Positions 1-7,626 are shown, counted from the first letter of the stretch. The stretch: DNA of 10,355 nt from an uncultured Peptococcaceae bacterium (GCA_937919295.1 CALFRX010000160.1:1-10355), one strand, 5' to 3'. Notes: generated from the letters alone by a model not told the origin. Numbers and translations: made by a program.

Positions 1-112
1 TCTGCCGCCGACCAACGATCTGAGAAAGCTCTACCGGCATCCCCATAAAAGTTGATGCCTTAAACTGAATAAACCTGCTGAAAGAAGGAAAGAAGAAAGA
101 AAGGAAGAAAGT
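1..112. other. Leader region upstream of ogt; possible tail of an upstream gene
   Basis: No complete gene is visible here. Two plus-strand frames are open from the left edge. One ends at TGA 53-55 and would give a tail ending LRKLYRHPHKS. The other ends at TAA 46-48 and would give a tail ending KALPASP. Either could be the C-terminus of a gene starting outside the window, and I cannot choose or name one. Bases 80-111 are an unbroken run of 32 purines built from irregular GAAA/GAA/GGAA units, and they contain the Shine-Dalgarno-like AAGGAAG used by ogt. I found no convincing -35/-10 pair. Confidence 0.3.
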
Positions 113-589
113 TTGGAAATGAAATATACTTACTGTTTCCCCACAACCATCGGCGATCTCACCGCCGTCAGCGAAAACGGCTCTTTGCTGGGCCTCTATT
201 ATGGCAGAGAAATCAAAGAAGCCGAAAGCCATACCGGCGATACTGTTTTAAAGGAAACGGAAAAACAGGTTAACGAATACCTTGCGGGAAAGCGAAACTG
301 TTTTGAACTCCCTCTGAAACTTGACGGCACACCCTTTCAGCGCCAGGTATGGCAAGCCTTGCTTTCACTGCCCTACGGAAAAACAGCGAGTTACGAAGAA
401 ATCGCGAAAGCCGTCGAAAAGCCAAAGGCCAGCAGAGCTGTGGGGAACGCCGTAGGGGCAAACCCCCTGTTGCTGATCGTGCCGTGCCACCGCATCATCA
501 AAAAGAGCGGCGAAACCGGCAATTTCGGCGCCGGCAGGGAACTGAAAAAACAGCTGCTGCGCTTAGAAGGACAGCGGGATCTGAAATAA
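113..589 (+). CDS. ogt: Methylated-DNA--protein-cysteine S-methyltransferase
   Basis: This is a suicide DNA repair protein that transfers the alkyl group from O6-alkylguanine (and O4-alkylthymine) to its own cysteine. The 158-residue protein carries the full C-terminal AGT domain: FQRQVW at 75-80, the LPYGKTASYEEIA stretch near 86-98, RAVGNAVGANP at 108-118 with the base-flipping arginine (R108), and the active site PCHR at 124-127 (C125). Glu152 in LRLEG is the expected partner glutamate. There is no Ada-type zinc or AraC domain, so it is the stand-alone Ogt/MGMT type. The start is either TTG at 113, ideally spaced from AAGGAAG (101-107), or ATG at 119, two codons later; I keep the TTG because of the spacing. 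A terminator follows directly, so ogt appears to be transcribed separately from the genes downstream. Confidence 0.95.
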   Translation: MEMKYTYCFPTTIGDLTAVSENGSLLGLYYGREIKEAESHTGDTVLKETEKQVNEYLAGKRNCFELPLKLDGTPFQRQVWQALLSLPYGKTASYEEIAKAVEKPKASRAVGNAVGANPLLLIVPCHRIIKKSGETGNFGAGRELKKQLLRLEGQRDLK

Positions 590-594
590 AACAT

Positions 595-629
595 AAAGCC
601 GCAAAACGTTTTTGTTACGCGGCTTTTTT
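595..629 (+). terminator. Rho-independent terminator after ogt
   Basis: AAAGCCGC (595-602) pairs with GCGGCTTT (619-626), with further A/T pairing possible inside the loop, and the T run at 624-629 follows. It lies six bases after the ogt stop codon, and the promoter for the next gene comes immediately after it. Confidence 0.9.
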
Positions 630-630
630 C

Positions 631-660
631 ATGGCAAAAAAAACCGTTTTATGGTAGAAT
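631..660 (+). promoter_or_regulatory. Extended -10 promoter for the IMPACT-family gene
   Basis: TAGAAT at 655-660 (5 of 6 to TATAAT) is preceded by TG at 652-653, giving the extended TGnTAGAAT form. A weaker -35, ATGGCA at 631-636 (4 of 6 to TTGACA), lies 18 bases upstream. It sits between the ogt terminator and the ribosome binding site GGGGAG (675-680) of the gene starting at 685. Assigned by inspection only. Confidence 0.6.
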
Positions 661-684
661 AAAGTCATCAGAAAGGGGAGCGAG

Positions 685-1320
685 ATGGCGGATCTGCTTA
701 CGCTGGCTAAGGCCGGCAGCGCTGCATACAGCGAAAAAAAATCAAAATTTCTCGGTTATGCCCGTCCCGTTGACAGTGAAGCGGCTGCGGCGGCTTTTAT
801 CGACGAGATCAAAAAACGCCACTGGGACGCGCGTCATACGGTCTATGCTTATGTCATCGGCGCAAACGGAGAAATTCAGCGCTCCACTGACGACGGCGAA
901 CCCGCCGGTACCGCGGGACGCCCCGTTTTGGAAATCATTAAGGGAGAAGGACTCACCGGTACGGCCATCGTCGTCAGCCGCTATTTCGGCGGCGTGCTTT
1001 TGGGTACCGGGGGTCTTGTACGCGCCTATGGCAAGACAGCGAAGCTGGCTGTGGCAGACAGCGCCAAGATACGTAAAGTCGAAGGGAAAAAAGTCGCCGT
1101 TTGCGCCGATTACGATCTCATCGGCAAAATCGAACATTTCCTGCTGCAAAAGGGCTTTCAAATTGAAAACATCGAATACAAAAACAATGCCGTGCTCTAC
1201 TGTATCATAAAAAAGACAGAGGTCGACACCTTTTTTGCCTTACTCGCCCGGGAATTCCAAACAAAACTTGACTGTGTTGTGATGGAGGAAGAACATTGGT
1301 TCGCTGAACCGGCAGATTGA
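685..1320 (+). CDS. yigZ: YigZ/IMPACT-family protein
   Basis: This is a 211-residue member of the UPF0029/IMPACT family (E. coli YigZ, B. subtilis YvyE). The biochemical role in bacteria is not settled; the eukaryotic relative IMPACT modulates the kinase GCN2. The N-terminal IMPACT domain spans about 15-125 and holds the family hallmarks DDGEPAGTAGRP (69-80) and SRYFGGVLLGTGGLVRAYG (98-116). The C-terminal part, about 136-200, fits the DUF1949 ferredoxin-like domain. The length matches the usual 200-215 residues. The ATG follows GGGGAG (675-680) at suitable spacing, and the gene has its own promoter. No terminator is visible before miaB, so read-through is possible. Family assignment is firm; function is unknown. 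Confidence 0.93.
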   Translation: MADLLTLAKAGSAAYSEKKSKFLGYARPVDSEAAAAAFIDEIKKRHWDARHTVYAYVIGANGEIQRSTDDGEPAGTAGRPVLEIIKGEGLTGTAIVVSRYFGGVLLGTGGLVRAYGKTAKLAVADSAKIRKVEGKKVAVCADYDLIGKIEHFLLQKGFQIENIEYKNNAVLYCIIKKTEVDTFFALLAREFQTKLDCVVMEEEHWFAEPAD

Positions 1321-1323
1321 TCT

Positions 1324-1351
1324 TTGCAAAACAACGCATTAATGATATAAT
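1324..1351 (+). promoter_or_regulatory. Extended -10 promoter ahead of miaB
   Basis: A perfect TATAAT (1346-1351) preceded by TG at 1343-1344 makes a consensus extended -10. TTGCAA at 1324-1329 (4 of 6 to TTGACA) is a possible -35 with a 16-base spacer. It is probably the main promoter of the miaB-ylbF-mutS-mutL-miaA run, since none of the following gaps is large enough for an obvious promoter until hfq. Confidence 0.75.
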
Positions 1352-1378
1352 GAGATATTACATAACAAAGGAAATGAA

Positions 1379-2692
1379 ATGAAATATCTGATCAGAACCT
1401 TCGGTTGTCAGATGAATCAACACGATTCCCAATTCGTCGCCGCCATGCTGGAAAACCGCGGTTTCGAGAAAACGGAGACAACGGAAGAAGCCGACATCAT
1501 CGTCATCAATACCTGCTCCGTCAGGGAATCGGCAGAAAACAAAATATTAGGTTATATCGACAGTTTGAAACGGCTCAAGCACCAGCGCCCCGCATTGACC
1601 ATCGTTGTCATTGGCTGTATGGTGTCGCAAGAGGAGGCTGTGGCGGATTTTCTTGAAAAACGCCGCCATGTCGATATTGTCCTCGGCACCAGGAGCCTTG
1701 CCTTGCTGCCGCATTATTTGGATCAAAAGGAAACAAAAAAGTGTCCTTTGCTGGCCTTTGATCTTGACGCCGATATTCCCGAAGGCAGAAGACATCTCCG
1801 GGAGGAAGATTTCCGTGCTTATCTCACCATCATGTACGGCTGCGACAATTTTTGTTCCTACTGCATTGTGCCTCATGTACGCGGCAGGGAAAAAAGCCGG
1901 GAAATGGCGGACATTCTGAAGGAAGCGAAAGACCTCGTCAAAGACGGTGTCAAAGAAATCACGCTCCTCGGCCAAAACGTCAATTCCTACGGCAAAGGCC
2001 TCAGCCAAAAAACCTCCTTTGCCGATTTACTCTATGCTTTAAACGAAATCGAGGGCTTAAAGCGCATCCGCTATATGACCTCTCATCCCAAAGATTTCAG
2101 CGATGAGATTATCGATGCCATTGCCGCTTCGGAAAAAGTCTGCCGCCATTTTCATCTGCCGTTCCAGGCCGGCAGCGATCGCATTTTAAAAGCCATGAAC
2201 CGTCATTACAGCGCCGCATATTACCTGACCTTGATGGCGAAGATAAAAGAAAGGTTCCCCTTTGATGTCTATACCACCGATATCATTGTCGGTTTTCCCG
2301 GCGAAACCGAAGAGGACTTTCAGGAAACTTTAAATATCTTAGCGCAAGTGGAATTTGATAACGCCTATACCTTCCTTTATTCCTCCAGAAAAGGAACGGC
2401 GGCGGCCAAAATGACGGATCAGATCCCCGATGAAGTAAAAAAAGACCGCCTCACCCGGCTGATGGATTTTCAAAACGGGATCAGCCTGAAGAAAAACCTT
2501 GCCATGGTCGGGAAAGAATACCTGCTTTTAGGGGAGGGGACAAGCAAAAACAACCCTGAAAGCCAAAGCGGCAGAACCGACGGCAATAAGCTCGTCCACT
2601 TCAAAGCCGCAGACGATCAAACCGGCAAGCTGGTGAAAGTCGTCATTGAAGAAGCTCATACCTGGTCGCTAAATGGCCGGATATTGAAATAA
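1379..2692 (+). CDS. miaB: tRNA-2-methylthio-N6-dimethylallyladenosine synthase
   Basis: MiaB is a radical-SAM methylthiotransferase that turns i6A37 into ms2i6A37 in tRNAs reading UNN codons, using two [4Fe-4S] clusters. In this 437-residue protein the N-terminal UPF0004 domain has the three ligands C10 (FGCQMNQHDS), C46 (NTCSVRE) and C80 (VIGCMVSQ). The radical-SAM domain has CDNFCSYC at 155-162 (C155, C159, C162), followed by HVRGREKSR. HLPFQAGS at 259-266 is a slight variant of the usual HLPVQSGS. The last ~60 residues form a TRAM domain with SGRTDGN at 397-403. Length and architecture are typical. AAAGGA (1367-1372) precedes the ATG at 1379. MiaB's substrate is made by MiaA, encoded at the far end of the same run. 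Confidence 0.97.
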   Translation: MKYLIRTFGCQMNQHDSQFVAAMLENRGFEKTETTEEADIIVINTCSVRESAENKILGYIDSLKRLKHQRPALTIVVIGCMVSQEEAVADFLEKRRHVDIVLGTRSLALLPHYLDQKETKKCPLLAFDLDADIPEGRRHLREEDFRAYLTIMYGCDNFCSYCIVPHVRGREKSREMADILKEAKDLVKDGVKEITLLGQNVNSYGKGLSQKTSFADLLYALNEIEGLKRIRYMTSHPKDFSDEIIDAIAASEKVCRHFHLPFQAGSDRILKAMNRHYSAAYYLTLMAKIKERFPFDVYTTDIIVGFPGETEEDFQETLNILAQVEFDNAYTFLYSSRKGTAAAKMTDQIPDEVKKDRLTRLMDFQNGISLKKNLAMVGKEYLLLGEGTSKNNPESQSGRTDGNKLVHFKAADDQTGKLVKVVIEEAHTWSLNGRILK

Positions 2693-2698
2693 AGGAGG
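2691..2698 (+). promoter_or_regulatory. Strong ribosome binding site overlapping the miaB stop codon
   Basis: AAAGGAGG is a near-perfect anti-16S match. It begins within the TAA stop of miaB (2690-2692) and lies eight bases before the ATG at 2707. It fixes the start of the YlbF-like gene and suggests high translation relative to mutL and miaA, which have weak sites. Confidence 0.8.
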
Positions 2699-2706
2699 AT
2701 AACACC

Positions 2707-3084
2707 ATGTCTTTAGTGTTAGAAAAAGCGGCTGAATTGGCCGCGGCTCTCGAAAATTGCGAAGAGCTGAAAGATATCAAAGCAAAACAGGAAGCTCTCC
2801 GCGGTGACGCGGAAGCCGAAGCGATGCTCACGGACTTCTTCCAGATGCAGCAACAGCTTTATTCTTTGCAGGAACAGGGAAAGGAACCCGATCCGGAGCT
2901 CACAGCCCAGTTCAACGACATTCAGGATAAAATGGAGAAAAATCACGCCGTTGCGGAATTTTATGCAAGCCAGGCGGCTTTGGGCCAAATTTTACAGCAG
3001 ATCAACCAGATCATCACCCAGGCCATCACCGGAGAAGAAGAATCCTGCTCCCCGAGTCAGTGCGCCACTTGCTCCGGCTGCTGA
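2707..3084 (+). CDS. YlbF-family regulator with four-cysteine C-terminal tail
   Basis: This is a 125-residue, almost entirely helical, Glu/Gln/Ala-rich protein fitting the YlbF/YmcA family (Com_YlbF). In Bacillus subtilis YlbF and YmcA act with YaaT in the Y-complex, which carries [4Fe-4S] clusters and affects RNase Y-dependent mRNA processing, competence and sporulation. Residues 1-108 form the helical bundle, with the conserved-looking FYASQAALGQILQQINQII segment near 85-103. The last 12 residues hold C114, C119, C122 and C125 in a CxxxxCxxCxxC pattern that could bind a metal or cluster. The gene sits 14 bases after miaB and 26 before mutS. No ymcA or yaaT is in the window. Family call is good by composition and context; the exact paralogue cannot be decided, so no symbol is given. 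Confidence 0.85.
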   Translation: MSLVLEKAAELAAALENCEELKDIKAKQEALRGDAEAEAMLTDFFQMQQQLYSLQEQGKEPDPELTAQFNDIQDKMEKNHAVAEFYASQAALGQILQQINQIITQAITGEEESCSPSQCATCSGC

Positions 3085-3110
3085 AAAGTTAATGTTAGGA
3101 GTCCCTTTTC

Positions 3111-5714
3111 ATGACCAAAGAAACACCGATGATGCAGCAATACCGTAAAATCAAGAAAGAGCATCCTGAAGCGCTCCTCTTTTTGCGGATGGGCGATTTC
3201 TATGAAATGTTTTGCGATGACGCCAAATTGGCCGCCGCCGAACTCGATCTTGTACTGACCGCGAAAAGCGCGGGCAGCGAAGGGAAAGTCCCCATGTGCG
3301 GCGTGCCTCACCACGCCGTGGAAAGCTATATTGCCCGCCTCATTGACAAAGGTTACCGGGTCGCCATCTGTGAACAGATGGAGGATCCGAAACTTGCCAA
3401 AGGTCTCGTGAAAAGGGACGTTGTCCGTATCATAAGCCCCGGTACTGTTTTGGAAAGCGCTTTACTCCCAGATAGCCAAAGCAATTATCTCGCGACGGTT
3501 TTTCCTTCCGGAAACGACTGGGGCTTTTGCTATACCGATATTTCCACCGGTGAATTCAAAGTGACGGAATTCATCGGCAAAGATGCTGCGGATAAAAACC
3601 GGATCTTTGATGAAATTTACCGGGTGCAACCGAAAGAACTTCTTCTCGGTGATAAACTCGCCAAAGACGTCCAATTTCGCCAATGCCTGAAAAAGGTTTT
3701 CGAAGGTCTCGTTACCCTCATCCCCGAGGAGGATTTCACAAAAGAAGCGACGGATCAGGTCCTTGCGGAGCATTTCAACCTCAACGACAGCGAAGAGCTG
3801 TTTCTGTCGGAACAGGCGAAAAAAGCCGCCGGTGCCACCTTGTCCTTTCTTTACCGCACCCAAAAACGCGGTCTTAGCTACATCGGAAAGATTTCCTACT
3901 ACAAAAACGACCGCTACATGATTCTTGACCAAAGCACCAGAAAAAACTTGGAGCTGACGTCTACGATCTTTACGAATCAAAAGAAGGGATCGCTCCTATG
4001 GGTGATCGACCGTACCAGTGGCACCATGGGGAAACGCCTGCTTCGGGAATGGCTGGAAAATCCTCTCCTTGATCTCGCGGAAATCCATAAACGCCAAGCA
4101 GGGGTCAAAGAGCTCTATGAACGTCCGCTGCTTTTGGATGAAATCAAAGCGGTCTTTGCCGATATCCGCGACTTGGAACGCCTTTCCAGCCGTATTGCCT
4201 ACGGCAGCGGCACGCCCCGGGATATCGCCGCGCTGCGGGATTCCATCAAAAACCTGCCTGCCTTCAAAAAACTGCTCTATACGCTAAACAGCGATATTTT
4301 CTGTGAAATGGCGGAAAACTTTGACGATTTGAGTGATATCGATACCGTGATCCGCACGGCGTTGGTGGAAGATCCACCGATCTCGCCGAAAGAAGGGGGC
4401 ATGGTCAAACCAGGTTATCACGACGAAATTGACGAATACCGCCGCCTGGCCAAAGGCGGCAAACAGATGATTCTCGACATCGAAGCCAAAGAGCGGGAAG
4501 CCACCGGCATCAAAACGCTGAAGGTGGGCTATAACCGCGTTTTTGGCTATTATATAGAAGTTTCCAATTCCTTTAAAAACCAGGTTCCCGATCACTATAT
4601 CAGAAAACAGACCCTGACCAACGGAGAACGTTTTTTCACCCAGGAACTGAAAGAATACGAAGATAAGGTTTTGGGGGCCACCGATCAATTGTATCAGCTG
4701 GAATACGAGGTATTCTGCAAAATCCGCGATTTCATCTCCGCCAACACCGCGCGGATTCAGTTGATATCGACCTTTATCGCCGTCACCGACGTGCTGATGT
4801 CTTTTGCCACAGTGGCACTGGAAAATCAATACTGCTGCCCCGTTATGGACGACGGGGATACGGTTGAAATCAAAAACGGCCGCCACCCCATGGTGGAAAA
4901 GGTCAACAGCGAGGTTTTCATCGCCAATGACACGTTGTTGGACAGCGGGGAAAACCGCATCATGGTGATTACCGGCCCCAATATGGCAGGGAAATCCACG
5001 TATATGCGTCAGGTGGCGCTAATCATCCTTTTGGCCCAGATCGGCTCCTTTGTCCCTGCAGAAACGGCCCACATCGGTCTCACCGACCGTATCTTTACCC
5101 GCATCGGCGCTTCCGACGACTTGGTTGGCGGCAACAGCACTTTTATGGTTGAAATGCGGGAGACAGCGGCCATTTTAAAACAGGCTACGGATAAAAGCTT
5201 CATCATCCTTGATGAAATCGGCCGCGGCACCAGCACTTTTGACGGGTTAGCCCTGGCCTGGGCTTGCATCGAACATCTCGCCGACGCGAAATGCGCCCCC
5301 AAAACACTTTTTGCCACCCATTACCACGAATTGACTAGCCTCGAAGAGGAAAAGGAAAACTTGAAGAATTATGCCATCTTAGTCCACGAAGTCAATGGCA
5401 ACCTCGTGTTTTTGCGTAAGATCACCCGGGGAAAAGCAGATAAGAGTTACGGTATTCAGGTGGCCAAATTAGCGGGGATGCCCGTCTCCATTGTCAATAA
5501 AGCGAAGAAAATTTTAAAGAACTTAGAAAAGAGCAAGCTGCATTACGGCGGTGGCAGCGAAAGTACGGCGGCGGAGGTATCCCTGTTTCGAGAAATCAGC
5601 GACGGCGAAGAAGATGTTCTGAAACAAATCGTAGGCCTCGACCTCGATAACTTGCGTCCCCTTGACGCCCTACGTTTGCTGGAAGAATGGCAGGATTATT
5701 TGAAGCATGAATAA
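3111..5714 (+). CDS. mutS: DNA mismatch repair protein MutS
   Basis: MutS is the ATPase that recognises mismatches and small loops and recruits MutL. This 867-residue protein has all the expected parts. The mismatch-binding domain has GDFYEMF with the F30-x-E32 pair that stacks on the mispaired base. Connector, lever and clamp domains follow (about 120-560). The ABC-type ATPase has Walker A GPNMAGKST (622-630), the signature loop GGNSTFMVEM (673-682), Walker B IILDE (D701, E702) and the ATHYHE switch (735-740). The C-terminal helix-turn-helix dimerisation region spans about 760-800. EVSLF at 822-826 resembles a beta-clamp-binding peptide, and the final NLRPLDALRLLEEWQ segment is family-typical. 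TAGGAG (3096-3101) precedes the ATG. The stop overlaps the start of mutL by 8 bases. It is intact and of MutS1 type. Confidence 0.98.
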   Translation: MTKETPMMQQYRKIKKEHPEALLFLRMGDFYEMFCDDAKLAAAELDLVLTAKSAGSEGKVPMCGVPHHAVESYIARLIDKGYRVAICEQMEDPKLAKGLVKRDVVRIISPGTVLESALLPDSQSNYLATVFPSGNDWGFCYTDISTGEFKVTEFIGKDAADKNRIFDEIYRVQPKELLLGDKLAKDVQFRQCLKKVFEGLVTLIPEEDFTKEATDQVLAEHFNLNDSEELFLSEQAKKAAGATLSFLYRTQKRGLSYIGKISYYKNDRYMILDQSTRKNLELTSTIFTNQKKGSLLWVIDRTSGTMGKRLLREWLENPLLDLAEIHKRQAGVKELYERPLLLDEIKAVFADIRDLERLSSRIAYGSGTPRDIAALRDSIKNLPAFKKLLYTLNSDIFCEMAENFDDLSDIDTVIRTALVEDPPISPKEGGMVKPGYHDEIDEYRRLAKGGKQMILDIEAKEREATGIKTLKVGYNRVFGYYIEVSNSFKNQVPDHYIRKQTLTNGERFFTQELKEYEDKVLGATDQLYQLEYEVFCKIRDFISANTARIQLISTFIAVTDVLMSFATVALENQYCCPVMDDGDTVEIKNGRHPMVEKVNSEVFIANDTLLDSGENRIMVITGPNMAGKSTYMRQVALIILLAQIGSFVPAETAHIGLTDRIFTRIGASDDLVGGNSTFMVEMRETAAILKQATDKSFIILDEIGRGTSTFDGLALAWACIEHLADAKCAPKTLFATHYHELTSLEEEKENLKNYAILVHEVNGNLVFLRKITRGKADKSYGIQVAKLAGMPVSIVNKAKKILKNLEKSKLHYGGGSESTAAEVSLFREISDGEEDVLKQIVGLDLDNLRPLDALRLLEEWQDYLKHE

Positions 5715-7626
5715 GATCATCATTCTGGAAAAAAATACAAGAGACCAGATTTCCGCTGGTGAAGTCGCCGAACGGCCGGTCTTTATCATCAAAGAACTGG
5801 TGGAAAACGCCATCGACGCCGGCGCCAGCGATATCCGCATTCATCTGAAGGAAAGCGGTATCCAGGAAATTCGCGTCATCGACAACGGCGAAGGGATGGA
5901 AGCGGCGGATATCCCCTATGCGTTTTTGCGCCATGCCACCAGTAAAATAAAAACCATTGACGATCTTCAGTCCTTAAAGACCATGGGCTTTCGCGGGGAG
6001 GCTTTGGCTTCCATTGCCGCTGTGGCCAAAACAATGCTCCGCACTAAGACGGCGCAAAGCGAAACCGGCTATGAGAGCAGTGTCGAAGGCGGCGATATCG
6101 GCCCGGTTCTGCCCACGGCGGCGAATCAAGGAACAGAGCTTACAGTCAAGGATCTCTTTTTCAACACGCCGGCCCGAAAAAAGTTTCTGGCAACCCCCGT
6201 TCGAGAAATGCGGGATATCAGCGATATGGTGGGCAGGATCATCATTGCCTACCCAAAAATCCGCTTTGAGCTGACCAACAACGGCAAACGCGTTTTCTTT
6301 TCTCCCGGCAGCGGCGAACAAAAAGCCGCCATCATCGCGGTTTACGGCAGGGAACCCTTGCCTTTTTTGCTGCCCATCGAAAACAACGCTGTTTTCAGCG
6401 GCTTCATCGCTCACCCAAACTATTCCAAACCAAACCGCAATTACTATCATTTTTATATCAATCAACGTTACATCCAAAGCCATGAACTGAATAAAGCCTT
6501 GGAAAACGCCTACAGAACCTTGCTGCCGGAGCGTCGTTTTGCCATGGCTTTCATCAATGTGGCGTTGCCGCCGGATCAATACGACATCAACGTCCATCCC
6601 AATAAACTGGAAGTAAAATTTGCCGAAAGCGCAACCGTCGACGACCTTTTATATCAGGCGGTCAAAGAAACCCTCTCCCAGGCTGGCAAGGCGTTTACCA
6701 CAAAAATTCACGACACCGGCAAGGCTCGGATTCCGGAAAAACCTGTCTATGAGGACGAACAGCCCCCTGCTCCCAAACTCCATCAGGATCTGCGTTTGGC
6801 TGGTCTGCCCGGCGCTGTGGAACGCAAGAAACAATTATTAAAAGCAGGGGAGAACAGTGACTTTGCCAAGGCGGAGCTTACCGGGATGCTGCGGGGCACG
6901 AAAACGAAACCGGTTATCAAGGAAAAGCAAGCGGAAGCGGGAACGGATCCTCTGAGCTTATTTCGGGAAGACACAGCGTCTTTGGGCCTGAACGATAAAT
7001 TCAAACCCTTTGAGGCGGCGAAAACCATTGATTTTAACGAAGGTTTTTACGCTTCCCTGAATATCCTCGGCCAGGTTGGCGGCTCTTTCATCGCCGCCGC
7101 CAACGAAGAAGCGCTCTACCTCATCGATCAACACGCGGCTCACGAGCGGCTGTTGTACAATAAAATTAAAAAATCCCTCATTGAAAAGGATAATACCGTT
7201 CAGGCCTTGATCGTTCCTTTGGAGGTCAACCTGAATTATAAACAGTATAGCTGGGTCATCGAGCATATCATCGTCCTCCACGACATGGGCTTTGTTCTGG
7301 AAGAATTCGGTGAAAATAGCTTCATCCTGCGGGAAATTCCCACTTGGGCGGAAAATATCGACGCCGTTACTTTTCTCAAGGAATTTGCCGACGGTTGGCT
7401 TGATTCCGAAAAGGAACTGACCATCGACGCCATCTTAGAGCGTAAAGTCATGTCGAAGGCCTGTAAAAAGGCAGTGAAAGCCAATCAGTATCTGACCCGC
7501 GCCGATATTCTCTTCCTTTTCAGTGAACTGGATCAGGCAGAGGACGCCTTTACCTGCCCCCACGGCAGACCGATTGCCGTTAAATTTACCATCGATGAAA
7601 TCCGAAAGAAATTTTTGCGTACCTGA
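5707..7626 (+). CDS. mutL: DNA mismatch repair protein MutL (endonuclease-type)
   Basis: MutL is the GHKL ATPase that couples MutS recognition to strand incision. In this 639-residue protein the N-terminal ATPase domain shows KELVENAIDAGA (29-40; E30 and N34 expected in catalysis and Mg binding), IDNGEGM (58-64), TSKI (78-81), GFRGEALASIA (94-104) and DINVHPNKLEVKF (293-305). A Pro/Lys-rich linker covers about 330-440. The C-terminal domain has the set found in nicking MutLs lacking a MutH partner: DQHAAHE (474-480), QALIVP (499-504, clamp-binding position), ACKKAVKA (585-592), CPHGRP (617-622) and a closing FLR (636-638). The last Glu of DQHA(X)2E(X)4E is Asn485. The start codon lies inside the mutS end with only weak AGGA (5692-5695) upstream, which suggests translational coupling. 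Confidence 0.97.
   Translation: MNKIIILEKNTRDQISAGEVAERPVFIIKELVENAIDAGASDIRIHLKESGIQEIRVIDNGEGMEAADIPYAFLRHATSKIKTIDDLQSLKTMGFRGEALASIAAVAKTMLRTKTAQSETGYESSVEGGDIGPVLPTAANQGTELTVKDLFFNTPARKKFLATPVREMRDISDMVGRIIIAYPKIRFELTNNGKRVFFSPGSGEQKAAIIAVYGREPLPFLLPIENNAVFSGFIAHPNYSKPNRNYYHFYINQRYIQSHELNKALENAYRTLLPERRFAMAFINVALPPDQYDINVHPNKLEVKFAESATVDDLLYQAVKETLSQAGKAFTTKIHDTGKARIPEKPVYEDEQPPAPKLHQDLRLAGLPGAVERKKQLLKAGENSDFAKAELTGMLRGTKTKPVIKEKQAEAGTDPLSLFREDTASLGLNDKFKPFEAAKTIDFNEGFYASLNILGQVGGSFIAAANEEALYLIDQHAAHERLLYNKIKKSLIEKDNTVQALIVPLEVNLNYKQYSWVIEHIIVLHDMGFVLEEFGENSFILREIPTWAENIDAVTFLKEFADGWLDSEKELTIDAILERKVMSKACKKAVKANQYLTRADILFLFSELDQAEDAFTCPHGRPIAVKFTIDEIRKKFLRT

Noticed and set aside
742..1161. 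139-codon minus-strand frame inside the IMPACT-family gene
   Set aside because: It is a shadow of strongly conserved IMPACT codons on the plus strand, with no independent support.
2099..2128. Variant HLPFQAGS in MiaB as a sign of altered function
   Set aside because: That motif (residues 259-266, bases 2153-2176) differs only mildly from HLPVQSGS, and all six cluster cysteines and the TRAM domain are present, so it is ordinary family variation.
4284..4886. 200-codon open frame on the minus strand inside mutS
   Set aside because: It is fully antisense to the conserved MutS lever and clamp region, with no ribosome binding site or family motif recognised.
5974..6597. 207-codon open frame on the minus strand inside mutL
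   Set aside because: It is antisense to conserved MutL ATPase codons, its sequence shows no recognisable domain, and such shadows are expected in this base composition.
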